A stretch of 6,860 nucleotides of DNA from an uncultured Clostridium sp. (GTDB lineage: Bacteria; Bacillota; Clostridia; Lachnospirales; Lachnospiraceae), in contig USBM01000116.1 of assembly GCA_900552885.1 (NCBI GenBank), positions 1-6,860 of the forward strand. The letters run 5' to 3'. Position numbers and translations under genes: made by a program. Of the stretch, positions 1 through 6,860 are shown one piece after another. Each line of letters opens with the position of its first letter. The stretch's first letter is position 1. Below the pieces are notes generated by a model, which saw only the letters and a list, made by a program, of their open reading frames with translations, searched no databases and was not told the DNA's origin.

Positions 1-3000
1 GGGAAACCGGTCTTTACCATTCTGAATTTGAGCATGACAATTGCGGTATTGGTGCAGTTGTGAATATCAAAGGTAAGAAAAGCCATGCAACAGTCAACAA
101 TGCGTTACAGATTGTTGAGAAGTTAGAGCACAGAGCAGGTAAGGATGCTGAGGGAAAGACAGGAGACGGTGTTGGTATTCTTTTACAGATTTCACACAAG
201 TTCTTCCGTAAGGCAGTTGCCTCTTTGGGCGTAGATCTTGGAGAAGAAAGAGATTATGGTATTGGTATGTTCTTCTTCCCACAGGATGAATTGAAGCGTA
301 ATCAGGCAAAGAAGATGTTTGAGGTTATTGTAGAGAAGGAAGGAATGGAGTTCCTTTGCTGGAGAGAGGTTCCTACAAAGCCGGAGATATTAGGAAAGAA
401 GGCAGTCGATGTGATGCCTTGCATTATGCAGGCATTTGTAAAGCGTCCGGAAGATGTAGAGAGGGGTCTTGACTTTGACCGGAAGTTATATATTGTAAGG
501 CGGGTGTTTGAGCAGTCCAATGATGATTCTTATGTAGTTTCCTTATCATCAAGAACGATCGTATACAAGGGCATGTTCTTAGTACATGAACTTCGTCTTT
601 TCTTTGAAGATCTGCATAATGAAGATTATGAGTCAGCAATCGCCTTAGTGCATTCCAGATTCTCAACGAATACGACACCAAGCTGGCTGCGGGCGCATCC
701 ATATCGCTATCTGGTACATAATGGTGAGATCAATACGATCCGTGGTAATGCAGATAAGATGCATGCCAGAGAAGAGTCTATGGAATCCGAACATTTCCGT
801 GGTGAGATGCATAAGCTGACTCCTGTGGTTGATCCGGATGGTTCTGATTCGGCAAGACTTGATAATACATTGGAATTTCTGATGATGAGTGGTATGCCGC
901 TTCCTTTGGCCGTTATGATCACAATTCCGGAACCGTGGGAGAATAACCGTTATATGTCACAGAAGAAGAAAGATTTCTATCAATATTATGCAACTATGAT
1001 GGAGCCTTGGGACGGACCGGCATCTATTCTGTTTACCGATGGCGATATTATGGGAGCTGTTTTAGACCGTAACGGTCTGCGTCCTTCCCGTTATATGATC
1101 ACGGATGATGACAATCTGATCCTTTCTTCTGAAGTAGGTGTTTTGGATATTGATCCAAGTCATATTGTGATCAAGGAACGTCTGCATCCGGGTAAGATGC
1201 TATTAGTAGATACGGTAGAAGGTAAGCTGATCTCGGATGAGAAATTGAAAGAGAAATATGCGGGTGCACAGCCATATGGTGAATGGCTGGATTCTAATCT
1301 GGTGTATCTCAAAAATCTGAAGATTCCGAATAAAAGGGTAGAAGAACATTCAAAGGAGGAACGTGCCAAGTTACAACGAGCCTTCGGTTATACATATGAA
1401 GATCTGAATACGATCCTACCAATGGCACAGAATGGAACAGAAGCGATTCAGGCAATGGGTACCGATACTCCGTTAGCGGTTCTTTCTGATAAGAAGCAGC
1501 CGTTATTTAACTACTTTAAGCAATTATTTGCACAGGTAACAAATCCGCCGATCGATGCGATAAGAGAGGAAGTGGTTACGTCTACTTCTGTTTATCTTGG
1601 AGCCGGTGGTAACCTGTTAGAGGAGACACCGGAGAACTGCCGGATGCTTAAGATCATGGATCCGATCCTTACCAATCTTGATCTTTTGAAGATCCGGAAT
1701 ATGGATGTAGAAGGGTTGAAGGTAGGAGAAGTTCCAATTACTTATTATAAGAATACTTCTTTAGAGAAAGCAATTGACCGGTTGTTTGTCGAGGCAGACC
1801 GGTTATATCGGGACGGTGTGAATATCCTGATCCTGACTGATCGTGGTGTGGATGAGAACCATGTTGCGATTCCGTCGCTGTTAGCGGTATCTGCCATGTC
1901 ACAACATCTTGTGCGGACGAAAAAGAAGACTTCCGTAGCATTGATCTTAGAGAGTGCAGAACCAAGATGTGTCCATCATTTTGCAACGTTGCTAGGTTAT
2001 GGTGCATCTGCAATCAATCCTTATCTGGCACAAGAGTCGATTCATGAGTTGATTGAGACAAACCGGCTAGATAAAGACTATTATGCAGCGGTGAATGATT
2101 ACAATTCAGCAATCATTCATGGTATTGTCAAGATTGCATCGAAGATGGGTATCTCTACCATCCAGTCTTACCAGAGTTCACAGATCTTTGAGGCGATTGG
2201 TATTAATAAGTCGGTGGTTGACCGCTACTTTACGAATACAGTAAGCCGGGTAGAGGGTATTGATATCAAGGATATTGAGAAGCAGGTGGATGAATTACAT
2301 TCTGCTGCATTCGATCCGTTAGGATTGGATATGAACTTATCGTTAGAGTCAAGCGGAAGTCATAAGTTCCGCAGCGGCAAGGAAGAACATCTGTATAATC
2401 CACAGACGATCCATCTGTTACAGCAGGCGACCAGGGTTGGTGACTATAACATGTTTAAGCAGTATTCGAAGCTGCTAAATGAAGAGATGGAACCGGTCAA
2501 TCTGCGTGGATTGATGGAGTTCAACTATCCGGAAAAGGGTGTTCCAATCGAGGAAGTAGAACCGGCAGATTCGATTGTGAAGCGTTTCAAGACAGGTGCG
2601 ATGTCATATGGTTCTATCTCGCAGGAAGCCCATGAGACATTAGCGATTGCTATGAATATGCTAGGCGGTAAGTCCAATTCCGGTGAAGGTGGCGAGGACT
2701 TGGAACGTCTGACGGTTGGTGCAGATGGCAAGAATCGTTGTTCTGCTATTAAGCAGGTAGCATCCGGACGTTTCGGTGTTACGAGTAAATATCTGACCAG
2801 TGCGAAAGAGATTCAGATCAAGATGGCACAGGGAGCAAAGCCGGGTGAGGGTGGACATTTACCGGGAGGTAAAGTATATCCATGGATTGCCAAGACCAGG
2901 CATTCAACGCCGGGCGTAGGGTTGATCTCACCACCACCTCATCACGATATCTATTCGATCGAGGATCTGGCACAGTTGATCTATGATTGTAAGAATGCGA

Positions 3001-4514
3001 ATACCGATGCAAGAATTTCTGTAAAATTAGTATCGGAGGCTGGAATTGGTACGGTCGCTGCCGGTGTTGCCAAGGCAGGGGCACAGGTTATCTTGGTATC
3101 CGGATATGATGGTGGTACGGGAGCTGCACCGGGTAACTCTATTTATAATGCGGGACTTCCTTGGGAGCTTGGACTTGCTGAGACACATCAGACATTGATC
3201 ATGAATGACCTTCGTAATAAGGTTATCTTAGAGACAGATGGTAAGCTGATGACTGGTCGTGATGTTGCGATCGCAGCCATGCTTGGTGCGGAAGAGTTTG
3301 GATTTGCAACCGCTCCGTTGGTAACGATGGGATGCGTTATGATGAGAGTATGTAACTTAGATACCTGTCCGGTTGGTATTGCGACACAGAATCCGGAGCT
3401 TCGGAAGCGTTTCAAAGGAAAGCCGGAATATGTTGTGAACTTCATGGTATTCATTGCAGAAGAGCTGAGAGAGTATATGGCACGTCTTGGCGTTCGTACG
3501 GTAGATGAGTTGGTGGGACGTACGGATTTGTTAAAGGCAGGACCGGAGGCTGCTAAGAAGAAGGTAGATCTGTCAGCAATCCTTAACAATCCATATGCAG
3601 ACAGTCCGCAGAATCACATTGTATATAATAAGAAGAATGTATATGACTTTGAACTGGCCAATACTGTAGATGAGAAGCTTCTGCTTAAGACATTTAAGGA
3701 TGCACTTGCTAAGGGACAGAAGAAGAGCGTAGAGATTGATGTGAAGAACACAGATCGTTCGGTTGGTACGATCTTTGGTTCTGAGATCACAAAGAAGTAT
3801 TATAATACGTTGGAAGAGGATACCTTTACTGTAAAATGTAATGGTTCCGGTGGACAGAGTTTTGGTGCCTTTATTCCAAAGGGGCTGACCCTTGAGCTGG
3901 TCGGTGATAGCAATGATTATTTCGGAAAGGGACTTTCCGGCGGTAAGTTGATCGTATATCCTCCGAAAACGATTCAATATAAGGCAGAAGATAACATTAT
4001 TATCGGTAATGTAGCTTTGTATGGTGCAACTTCCGGTAAGGCTTATATCAATGGTGTGGCAGGTGAACGTTTTGCGGTTCGTAATTCCGGTGCAACTGCA
4101 GTTTGTGAAGGTGTTGGCGATCATGGATGCGAGTACATGACCGGTGGTCGTGTTGTTATCTTAGGAGATACAGGTAAGAACTTTGCGGCCGGTATGAGCG
4201 GCGGTATTGCCTATGTTCTGGATATGAACAGTGACTTGTATATGAAGCTTAACAAAGAGATGGTTTCTATCGAGCAGGTATCCGATAAGTATGATGTCTT
4301 AGAGCTTAAGACTATGATCAAAGACCATGTTGCGTATACCAATTCAGAGAAAGGAAAAGAGATTCTTGATAACTTTGGAGAGTATCTTCCAAAGTTTAAG
4401 AAGATCATTCCACATGACTATAAGAAGATGATGAACATGATCGTGCAGATGGAAGAGAAGGGACTTTCTTCTGAACAGGCACAGATCGAAGCATTCTATG
4501 CAATGAAACACTAG
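1..4514 (+). CDS. gltB: Glutamate synthase large (alpha) subunit, 5'-truncated by window edge
   Basis: This is the large subunit of bacterial glutamate synthase (GOGAT), a cytosolic enzyme that hydrolyses glutamine and transfers the ammonia to 2-oxoglutarate, giving two glutamates. The frame is already open at base 3, and 1503 codons are visible; residues below count from base 3. Cys14, in DNCGIGAV, is the Ntn-type glutaminase nucleophile, normally exposed by cleavage of a short propeptide, so only a few to a couple of dozen residues are missing. Domains in order: class II glutaminase (about 14-440, with HSRFSTNT at 217 and HNGEIN at 239), central domain (about 455-760), FMN synthase barrel (about 800-1180, with TGAMSYGSIS at 864, AQGAKPGEGGHLPG at 942 and SGYDGGTGAAP at 1033), then the glycine-rich GXGXG beta-helix (about 1225-1430). 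Cys1111, Cys1117 and Cys1122 (C-x5-C-x4-C) match the [3Fe-4S] ligands. The length of about 1500 residues is normal, with no frameshift or missing key residue. The GTG at 60 is not the true start, because it lies downstream of the catalytic cysteine. gltD follows 34 bases later. Confidence 0.98.
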   Translation, partial: ETGLYHSEFEHDNCGIGAVVNIKGKKSHATVNNALQIVEKLEHRAGKDAEGKTGDGVGILLQISHKFFRKAVASLGVDLGEERDYGIGMFFFPQDELKRNQAKKMFEVIVEKEGMEFLCWREVPTKPEILGKKAVDVMPCIMQAFVKRPEDVERGLDFDRKLYIVRRVFEQSNDDSYVVSLSSRTIVYKGMFLVHELRLFFEDLHNEDYESAIALVHSRFSTNTTPSWLRAHPYRYLVHNGEINTIRGNADKMHAREESMESEHFRGEMHKLTPVVDPDGSDSARLDNTLEFLMMSGMPLPLAVMITIPEPWENNRYMSQKKKDFYQYYATMMEPWDGPASILFTDGDIMGAVLDRNGLRPSRYMITDDDNLILSSEVGVLDIDPSHIVIKERLHPGKMLLVDTVEGKLISDEKLKEKYAGAQPYGEWLDSNLVYLKNLKIPNKRVEEHSKEERAKLQRAFGYTYEDLNTILPMAQNGTEAIQAMGTDTPLAVLSDKKQPLFNYFKQLFAQVTNPPIDAIREEVVTSTSVYLGAGGNLLEETPENCRMLKIMDPILTNLDLLKIRNMDVEGLKVGEVPITYYKNTSLEKAIDRLFVEADRLYRDGVNILILTDRGVDENHVAIPSLLAVSAMSQHLVRTKKKTSVALILESAEPRCVHHFATLLGYGASAINPYLAQESIHELIETNRLDKDYYAAVNDYNSAIIHGIVKIASKMGISTIQSYQSSQIFEAIGINKSVVDRYFTNTVSRVEGIDIKDIEKQVDELHSAAFDPLGLDMNLSLESSGSHKFRSGKEEHLYNPQTIHLLQQATRVGDYNMFKQYSKLLNEEMEPVNLRGLMEFNYPEKGVPIEEVEPADSIVKRFKTGAMSYGSISQEAHETLAIAMNMLGGKSNSGEGGEDLERLTVGADGKNRCSAIKQVASGRFGVTSKYLTSAKEIQIKMAQGAKPGEGGHLPGGKVYPWIAKTRHSTPGVGLISPPPHHDIYSIEDLAQLIYDCKNANTDARISVKLVSEAGIGTVAAGVAKAGAQVILVSGYDGGTGAAPGNSIYNAGLPWELGLAETHQTLIMNDLRNKVILETDGKLMTGRDVAIAAMLGAEEFGFATAPLVTMGCVMMRVCNLDTCPVGIATQNPELRKRFKGKPEYVVNFMVFIAEELREYMARLGVRTVDELVGRTDLLKAGPEAAKKKVDLSAILNNPYADSPQNHIVYNKKNVYDFELANTVDEKLLLKTFKDALAKGQKKSVEIDVKNTDRSVGTIFGSEITKKYYNTLEEDTFTVKCNGSGGQSFGAFIPKGLTLELVGDSNDYFGKGLSGGKLIVYPPKTIQYKAEDNIIIGNVALYGATSGKAYINGVAGERFAVRNSGATAVCEGVGDHGCEYMTGGRVVILGDTGKNFAAGMSGGIAYVLDMNSDLYMKLNKEMVSIEQVSDKYDVLELKTMIKDHVAYTNSEKGKEILDNFGEYLPKFKKIIPHDYKKMMNMIVQMEEKGLSSEQAQIEAFYAMKH

Positions 4515-4533
4515 GGATATGTGACGGTTTGAG

Positions 4534-4540
4534 AAAGGAG
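4534..4540 (+). promoter_or_regulatory. Ribosome binding site of gltD
   Basis: AAAGGAG lies 8 bases before the ATG at 4549 and is close to the ideal Shine-Dalgarno sequence. It fixes the gltD start. It sits inside the 34-base gltB-gltD gap, which shows no hairpin terminator and no convincing promoter, so gltD should be translated from the gltB message. Confidence 0.9.
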
Positions 4541-4548
4541 TTCGAAGC

Positions 4549-6108
4549 ATGGGAAAGAAAACAGGCTTTTTGGAATATGAAAGAGAGACGAGTAAAGAGA
4601 TAGAACCAAAAGAGCGGATTAAGAACTTTAATGAGTTCCATGTACCACTTCCAAGAGAGAAGCAGCGGGAACAGGCAGCCAGATGTATGGAGTGTGGAGT
4701 GCCATTTTGTCAGTCTGGATTACTGATCGGCGGCATGGCATCCGGCTGTCCGCTTAACAATCTGATTCCGGAATGGAATGATTGCGTCTATCATGGTAAC
4801 TGGGAAGAAGCATTTGAGCGTCTTAAGAAGACAAATAATTTTCCGGAGTTTACATCACGTGTATGCCCGTCTCCGTGTGAGGCAGCATGTACCTGTAATC
4901 TGAATGGTTTGCCGGTGTCCAACAAAGAAAATGAGAGAAGCATTATTGAGTCAGCTTATAAGAGTGGTCTTGCAGCACCTAAGGCACCGAGTGTTCGGAC
5001 AGGAAAGAAGATTGCAATCATCGGTTCCGGTCCTTCTGGTCTTGCAGCGGCAGATCAGCTGAATAAACGTGGGCATTCGGTTACGGTGTTTGAAAAGAGT
5101 GACCGCATTGGAGGACTTCTGATGTATGGTATTCCGAATATGAAGTTGGAAAAACAGATCATTGACCGTAAGATTGATGTAATGAAGGCAGAAGGTGTCG
5201 AATTCGTAACCAATGCCAATGTTGGTGCTACCAAGGCGGCGATGGCACCACATGTTGCCAAAGAAGATGTTATGGGCGATTATCTGACCAATCCGGATGA
5301 GAAAGCAGTGAAGGCAGATACGATCCTTAAGGAGTATGACAGCATTATCCTTGCCTGCGGTGCATCGAATCCAAGAGATATCAAGGCAAAGGGCAGAGAT
5401 GCAAAGGGTATCTACTTTGCAGTGGATTTCCTGAAAACGACAACAAAGAGTCTACTGAATTCAGATTTTAAGGATAAGAGATATGTTAGTGCCAAAGGCA
5501 AGAATGTGTTGGTTATCGGTGGTGGTGATACCGGTAATGACTGTGTTGGTACTTCTATCCGACAGGGCTGTAAGAGTATTGTGCAGCTTGAGATGATGCC
5601 AAAGCCTCCGGTATGCCGGGCGGCAAGTAATCCATGGCCGGAGTGGCCGAAGATCCTGAAGACAGATTACGGTCAGGAGGAGGCAATTGCAGTATTTGGC
5701 GAAGATCCCCGGATCTATGAGACTACGGTCAAGGAATTTGTTAAGGATAAGGACGGCAATGTTGTTAAGGCAAAATGTGTCAAACTTGACTGGAAGAAGG
5801 ATCCAAAAACCGGACGTATGAACATGTCTGAGATTGAGGGCAGTGAATATGAGATTCCTTGCGATATCGTATTGATCGCAGCAGGGTTCTTAGGATCACA
5901 GGAATATGTATCAAAGGCATTTGGCGTGGAGCTTAACGAACGGACAAATGTAAAGACGGAAGCAGGAGAATATGCAACGAATGTGCCAAAGGTATTTACA
6001 GCGGGTGATATGCACCGCGGACAGTCATTAGTTGTCTGGGCAATCCGGGAAGGAAGAGAGGTTGCCAGAGCGGTGGATACAGCGCTTATGGGATATTCGA
6101 ATCTGTAA
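4549..6108 (+). CDS. gltD: Glutamate synthase small (beta) subunit, NAD(P)H-oxidising
   Basis: This is the small subunit of glutamate synthase. It oxidises NAD(P)H on FAD and passes electrons through iron-sulfur clusters to the FMN site of GltB. It is complete, with 519 residues, an ATG start with a strong ribosome binding site, and tandem stops TAA TAG. The N-terminal iron-sulfur domain has two cysteine groups: Cys46, Cys49, Cys54 and Cys67 (the last three separated by the longer loop usual in Firmicutes GltD), then Cys106, Cys110 and Cys114, with an extra Cys116. The FAD-binding Rossmann motif is GSGPSG at 159-164, with the ribose-binding acidic Glu182 after the second strand. The second nucleotide motif, for NAD(P)H, is GGGDTGND at 324-331. 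The C-terminal FAD contact region is TAGDMHRGQSLVVWAI at 484-499. The family usually has about 470-495 residues; the excess fits an insertion around 226-258. Related proteins of this fold (the NfnB and PreT types) are excluded by the gltB neighbour and the RGQSLVVWAI ending. Whether NADH or NADPH is used cannot be read from the sequence. Confidence 0.97.
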   Translation: MGKKTGFLEYERETSKEIEPKERIKNFNEFHVPLPREKQREQAARCMECGVPFCQSGLLIGGMASGCPLNNLIPEWNDCVYHGNWEEAFERLKKTNNFPEFTSRVCPSPCEAACTCNLNGLPVSNKENERSIIESAYKSGLAAPKAPSVRTGKKIAIIGSGPSGLAAADQLNKRGHSVTVFEKSDRIGGLLMYGIPNMKLEKQIIDRKIDVMKAEGVEFVTNANVGATKAAMAPHVAKEDVMGDYLTNPDEKAVKADTILKEYDSIILACGASNPRDIKAKGRDAKGIYFAVDFLKTTTKSLLNSDFKDKRYVSAKGKNVLVIGGGDTGNDCVGTSIRQGCKSIVQLEMMPKPPVCRAASNPWPEWPKILKTDYGQEEAIAVFGEDPRIYETTVKEFVKDKDGNVVKAKCVKLDWKKDPKTGRMNMSEIEGSEYEIPCDIVLIAAGFLGSQEYVSKAFGVELNERTNVKTEAGEYATNVPKVFTAGDMHRGQSLVVWAIREGREVARAVDTALMGYSNL

Positions 6109-6146
6109 TAGATAATAAGGGGAGAGTTAATTAAATACGACGAGAG

Positions 6147-6187
6147 AAACAGCTATTTGATGTAGATAGTATCAAATAGCTGTTTTT
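6147..6187 (+). terminator. Rho-independent terminator of the gltBD operon
   Basis: A perfect 15-base inverted repeat (6147-6161 with 6171-6185, arms AAACAGCTATTTGAT and ATCAAATAGCTGTTT) encloses a 9-base loop and runs into TTTTT at 6183-6187. A-U and G-U pairs at 6145-6146 with 6186-6187 could extend the stem. It begins 38 bases after the gltD stop. The opposite strand lacks a U-tract beyond the stem (6141-6146 reads CGAGAG), so it looks one-directional. Confidence 0.93.
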
Positions 6188-6203
6188 GCGTATACGATGA
6201 GCT

Positions 6204-6239
6204 GAGTGCAGATTCATGCTTGTACGAAAATCTGCATTC
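6204..6239. repeat. Imperfect inverted repeat / possible hairpin
   Basis: GAGTGCAGATT at 6204-6214 pairs with AATCTGCATTC at 6229-6239: 11 positions, 10 Watson-Crick and one G-U, around a 14-base loop. No T-run follows on the + strand, so it does not read as a second terminator. It lies between the gltBD terminator and the candidate promoters of the next gene. It may be an operator, an mRNA 3'-end hairpin or chance; nothing in the window decides. Confidence 0.45.
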
Positions 6240-6302
6240 AATAGGATGTCATTTCAATATTGGCAAAAGTGGAAAACAACAGATGATTTTTTCGATAGAG
6301 TA

Positions 6303-6320
6303 TGTTATACTGAATATAAT
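6303..6320 (+). promoter_or_regulatory. Candidate promoter (extended -10) for the downstream gene
   Basis: TGTTATACT at 6303-6311 is an extended -10 element (TG-n-TATACT). A second, perfect TATAAT lies at 6315-6320. No good -35 hexamer sits 16-18 bases upstream of either, although an AT-rich run with TTTTTT at 6287-6292 precedes them. It lies beyond the gltBD terminator and about 80 bases before the next gene, so it could drive that gene. This is motif reading only. Confidence 0.4.
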
Positions 6321-6354
6321 TTTACATAAAAGAATATGATAGGTAATGATATTT

Positions 6355-6363
6355 TGATATAAT
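6355..6363 (+). promoter_or_regulatory. Alternative extended -10 promoter element
   Basis: TGATATAAT at 6355-6363 matches the extended -10 consensus TG-n-TATAAT exactly, and is nearer the downstream gene than the candidate at 6303. The -35 position (about 6335-6340, TATGAT) is poor. The region is AT-rich, so such matches arise easily by chance. A start here would give a short leader of roughly 20-25 bases before the ribosome binding site and gene. Confidence 0.35.
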
Positions 6364-6380
6364 TGTATTGGGTAATTGTT

Positions 6381-6385
6381 AAGGA
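6381..6385 (+). promoter_or_regulatory. Ribosome binding site deciding the start of the 3' gene
   Basis: AAGGA at 6381-6385 is the only Shine-Dalgarno-like sequence before the last gene. It is 6 bases from a GTG at 6392, a normal spacing, but 15 bases from the ATG at 6401, which is long. This favours the GTG start, giving three extra residues (M-I-D before M-S-N-D). Confidence 0.5.
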
Positions 6386-6391
6386 TGATAC

Positions 6392-6860
6392 GTGATTGAT
6401 ATGTCAAATGATAAAGAGCAAATCGCTGTTAATAGAATAAAGAGGATATTTCCGGCTTATTTCGAACAATATAATATGCCGCCGCAAGAAGCAAGAGAGG
6501 AAAGCCTAGTTGTATATCGTGCCTGCAAGACGAATAGATTAGAAAGAGAGTCTTTTTTGCCTTCTTTTGAAGAGCAAGGGTTTCAATTTGTAACAGAAGA
6601 TGAGCAACTAGATCCAAGTACATTTTCGTTATCGGTATATGAAAAGCCCAGAGATGTTAAGCGTTTTGCTATTACGAATTCTAGCATGAGACCACCTTAT
6701 ACCATTGCAAAGGGAAGGACGAATCCTATTTACGGGAAGATACTCAGGACAAGAGAATACAAACCAGAACGAAAGAAATCTTCTCATGTAGATTGGTGGT
6801 TATATGAAGATGCGGAACCTTATCATGATTTTGAGCTGATGGAGGATATTGTTAAGTATA
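6392..6860 (+). CDS. Unrecognised protein, 3'-truncated by window edge
   Basis: I do not recognise this family and assign no function. The frame is open from the TGA at 6386-6388 to the window end with no stop, giving 156 codons from GTG 6392 or 153 from ATG 6401. The GTG is preferred for its ribosome binding site spacing, and the ATG is a real alternative. Residues here count from the ATG. The visible part is hydrophilic, with no signal peptide or membrane segment, so it is probably cytosolic. It begins with a charged segment (MSNDKEQIAVNRIKRIF), then an acidic stretch near 56-71, a basic stretch near 82-126 rich in Arg and Lys, and an aromatic-acidic patch, SSHVDWWLYEDAEPYHDF, at 127-144. 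GC is 38 percent over 6421-6860, below gltD. Arginine is mostly AGA and AGG (10 of 13). It follows a strong terminator and has candidate promoters of its own, so it is probably unrelated to glutamate synthesis. An accessory or recently gained gene is possible but is inference. Confidence 0.75.
   Translation, partial: MIDMSNDKEQIAVNRIKRIFPAYFEQYNMPPQEAREESLVVYRACKTNRLERESFLPSFEEQGFQFVTEDEQLDPSTFSLSVYEKPRDVKRFAITNSSMRPPYTIAKGRTNPIYGKILRTREYKPERKKSSHVDWWLYEDAEPYHDFELMEDIVKY

Noticed and set aside
3573..4124. A 183-codon open frame on the - strand, the longest antisense frame, with a 133-codon one beside it at 3188-3589
   Set aside because: Both lie wholly inside gltB, antisense to its conserved FMN and beta-helix domains. 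Their translations show no recognisable domain and they have no convincing ribosome binding site. They reflect the codon bias of gltB.
4515..4548. A possible promoter or terminator in the gltB-gltD gap
   Set aside because: The 34 bases hold a ribosome binding site but no inverted repeat with a U-tract and no -35/-10 pair. The genes read as one operon.
6117..6125. AAGGGGAGA just after the gltD stops, resembling a ribosome binding site
   Set aside because: No start codon follows at a usable distance before the terminator hairpin, so it does not mark a gene.
6260..6287. TTGGCA at 6260-6265 as a -35 box with GATGAT at 6282-6287 as -10
   Set aside because: The spacing of 16 is acceptable, but GATGAT is only 4 of 6 to consensus and the stretch has better -10 elements downstream that this -35 cannot serve.
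6216..6329. A 37-codon + strand frame (ATG 6216 to TAA 6327-6329) in the intergenic region
   Set aside because: There is no Shine-Dalgarno sequence before the ATG, the start lies in the loop of the inverted repeat, and the 3' part overlaps the promoter-like elements. Its translation shows no familiar pattern.
6429..6623. A 64-codon open frame on the - strand near the right edge
   Set aside because: It lies antisense to the better supported + strand gene, which has a ribosome binding site and stays open far longer. It has no clear start signal.

Overview
The window is ordinary core nitrogen metabolism followed by one unrecognised gene. It most likely comes from a Gram-positive anaerobe of the Clostridia, and the style suggests Lachnospiraceae. 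The reasons are the Firmicutes-type GltB and GltD sequences, strong AAAGGAG-type ribosome binding sites, a mid-40s GC content in the main genes (85 G+C of 180 counted by hand at 4981-5160), and a U-tract hairpin terminator. The taxonomic call is inference from style, not from a search.

Region 1 (1-4514, + strand) is nearly all of gltB, the glutamate synthase large subunit. It is cut at the 5' edge, but the catalytic N-terminal cysteine is still inside the window. Region 2 (4549-6108, + strand) is complete gltD, the small subunit. It follows after 34 bases with its own strong ribosome binding site and no terminator between, so the two genes form an operon. GltB releases ammonia from glutamine and adds it to 2-oxoglutarate on its FMN site. 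GltD takes electrons from NAD(P)H through FAD and iron-sulfur clusters and passes them to GltB. Together they make two glutamates per turn and form the second half of the GS-GOGAT ammonia assimilation route.

Region 3 (6109-6391) is intergenic. A strong hairpin terminator closes the operon at 6147-6187, followed by a second inverted repeat (6204-6239) and an AT-rich stretch with two candidate extended -10 promoter elements. Region 4 (about 6392 to the window end, + strand) is the 5' part of a gene I cannot assign. It encodes a charged, soluble protein of at least 153 residues with lower GC than gltBD (167 of 440, 38 percent, at 6421-6860), and it runs off the right edge. It appears to be a separate transcription unit.

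I found no RNA genes, CRISPR arrays, insertion sequences or attachment sites. The only element that could belong to something undescribed is the unassigned 3' gene, and the window holds too little of it and of its neighbours to say more.
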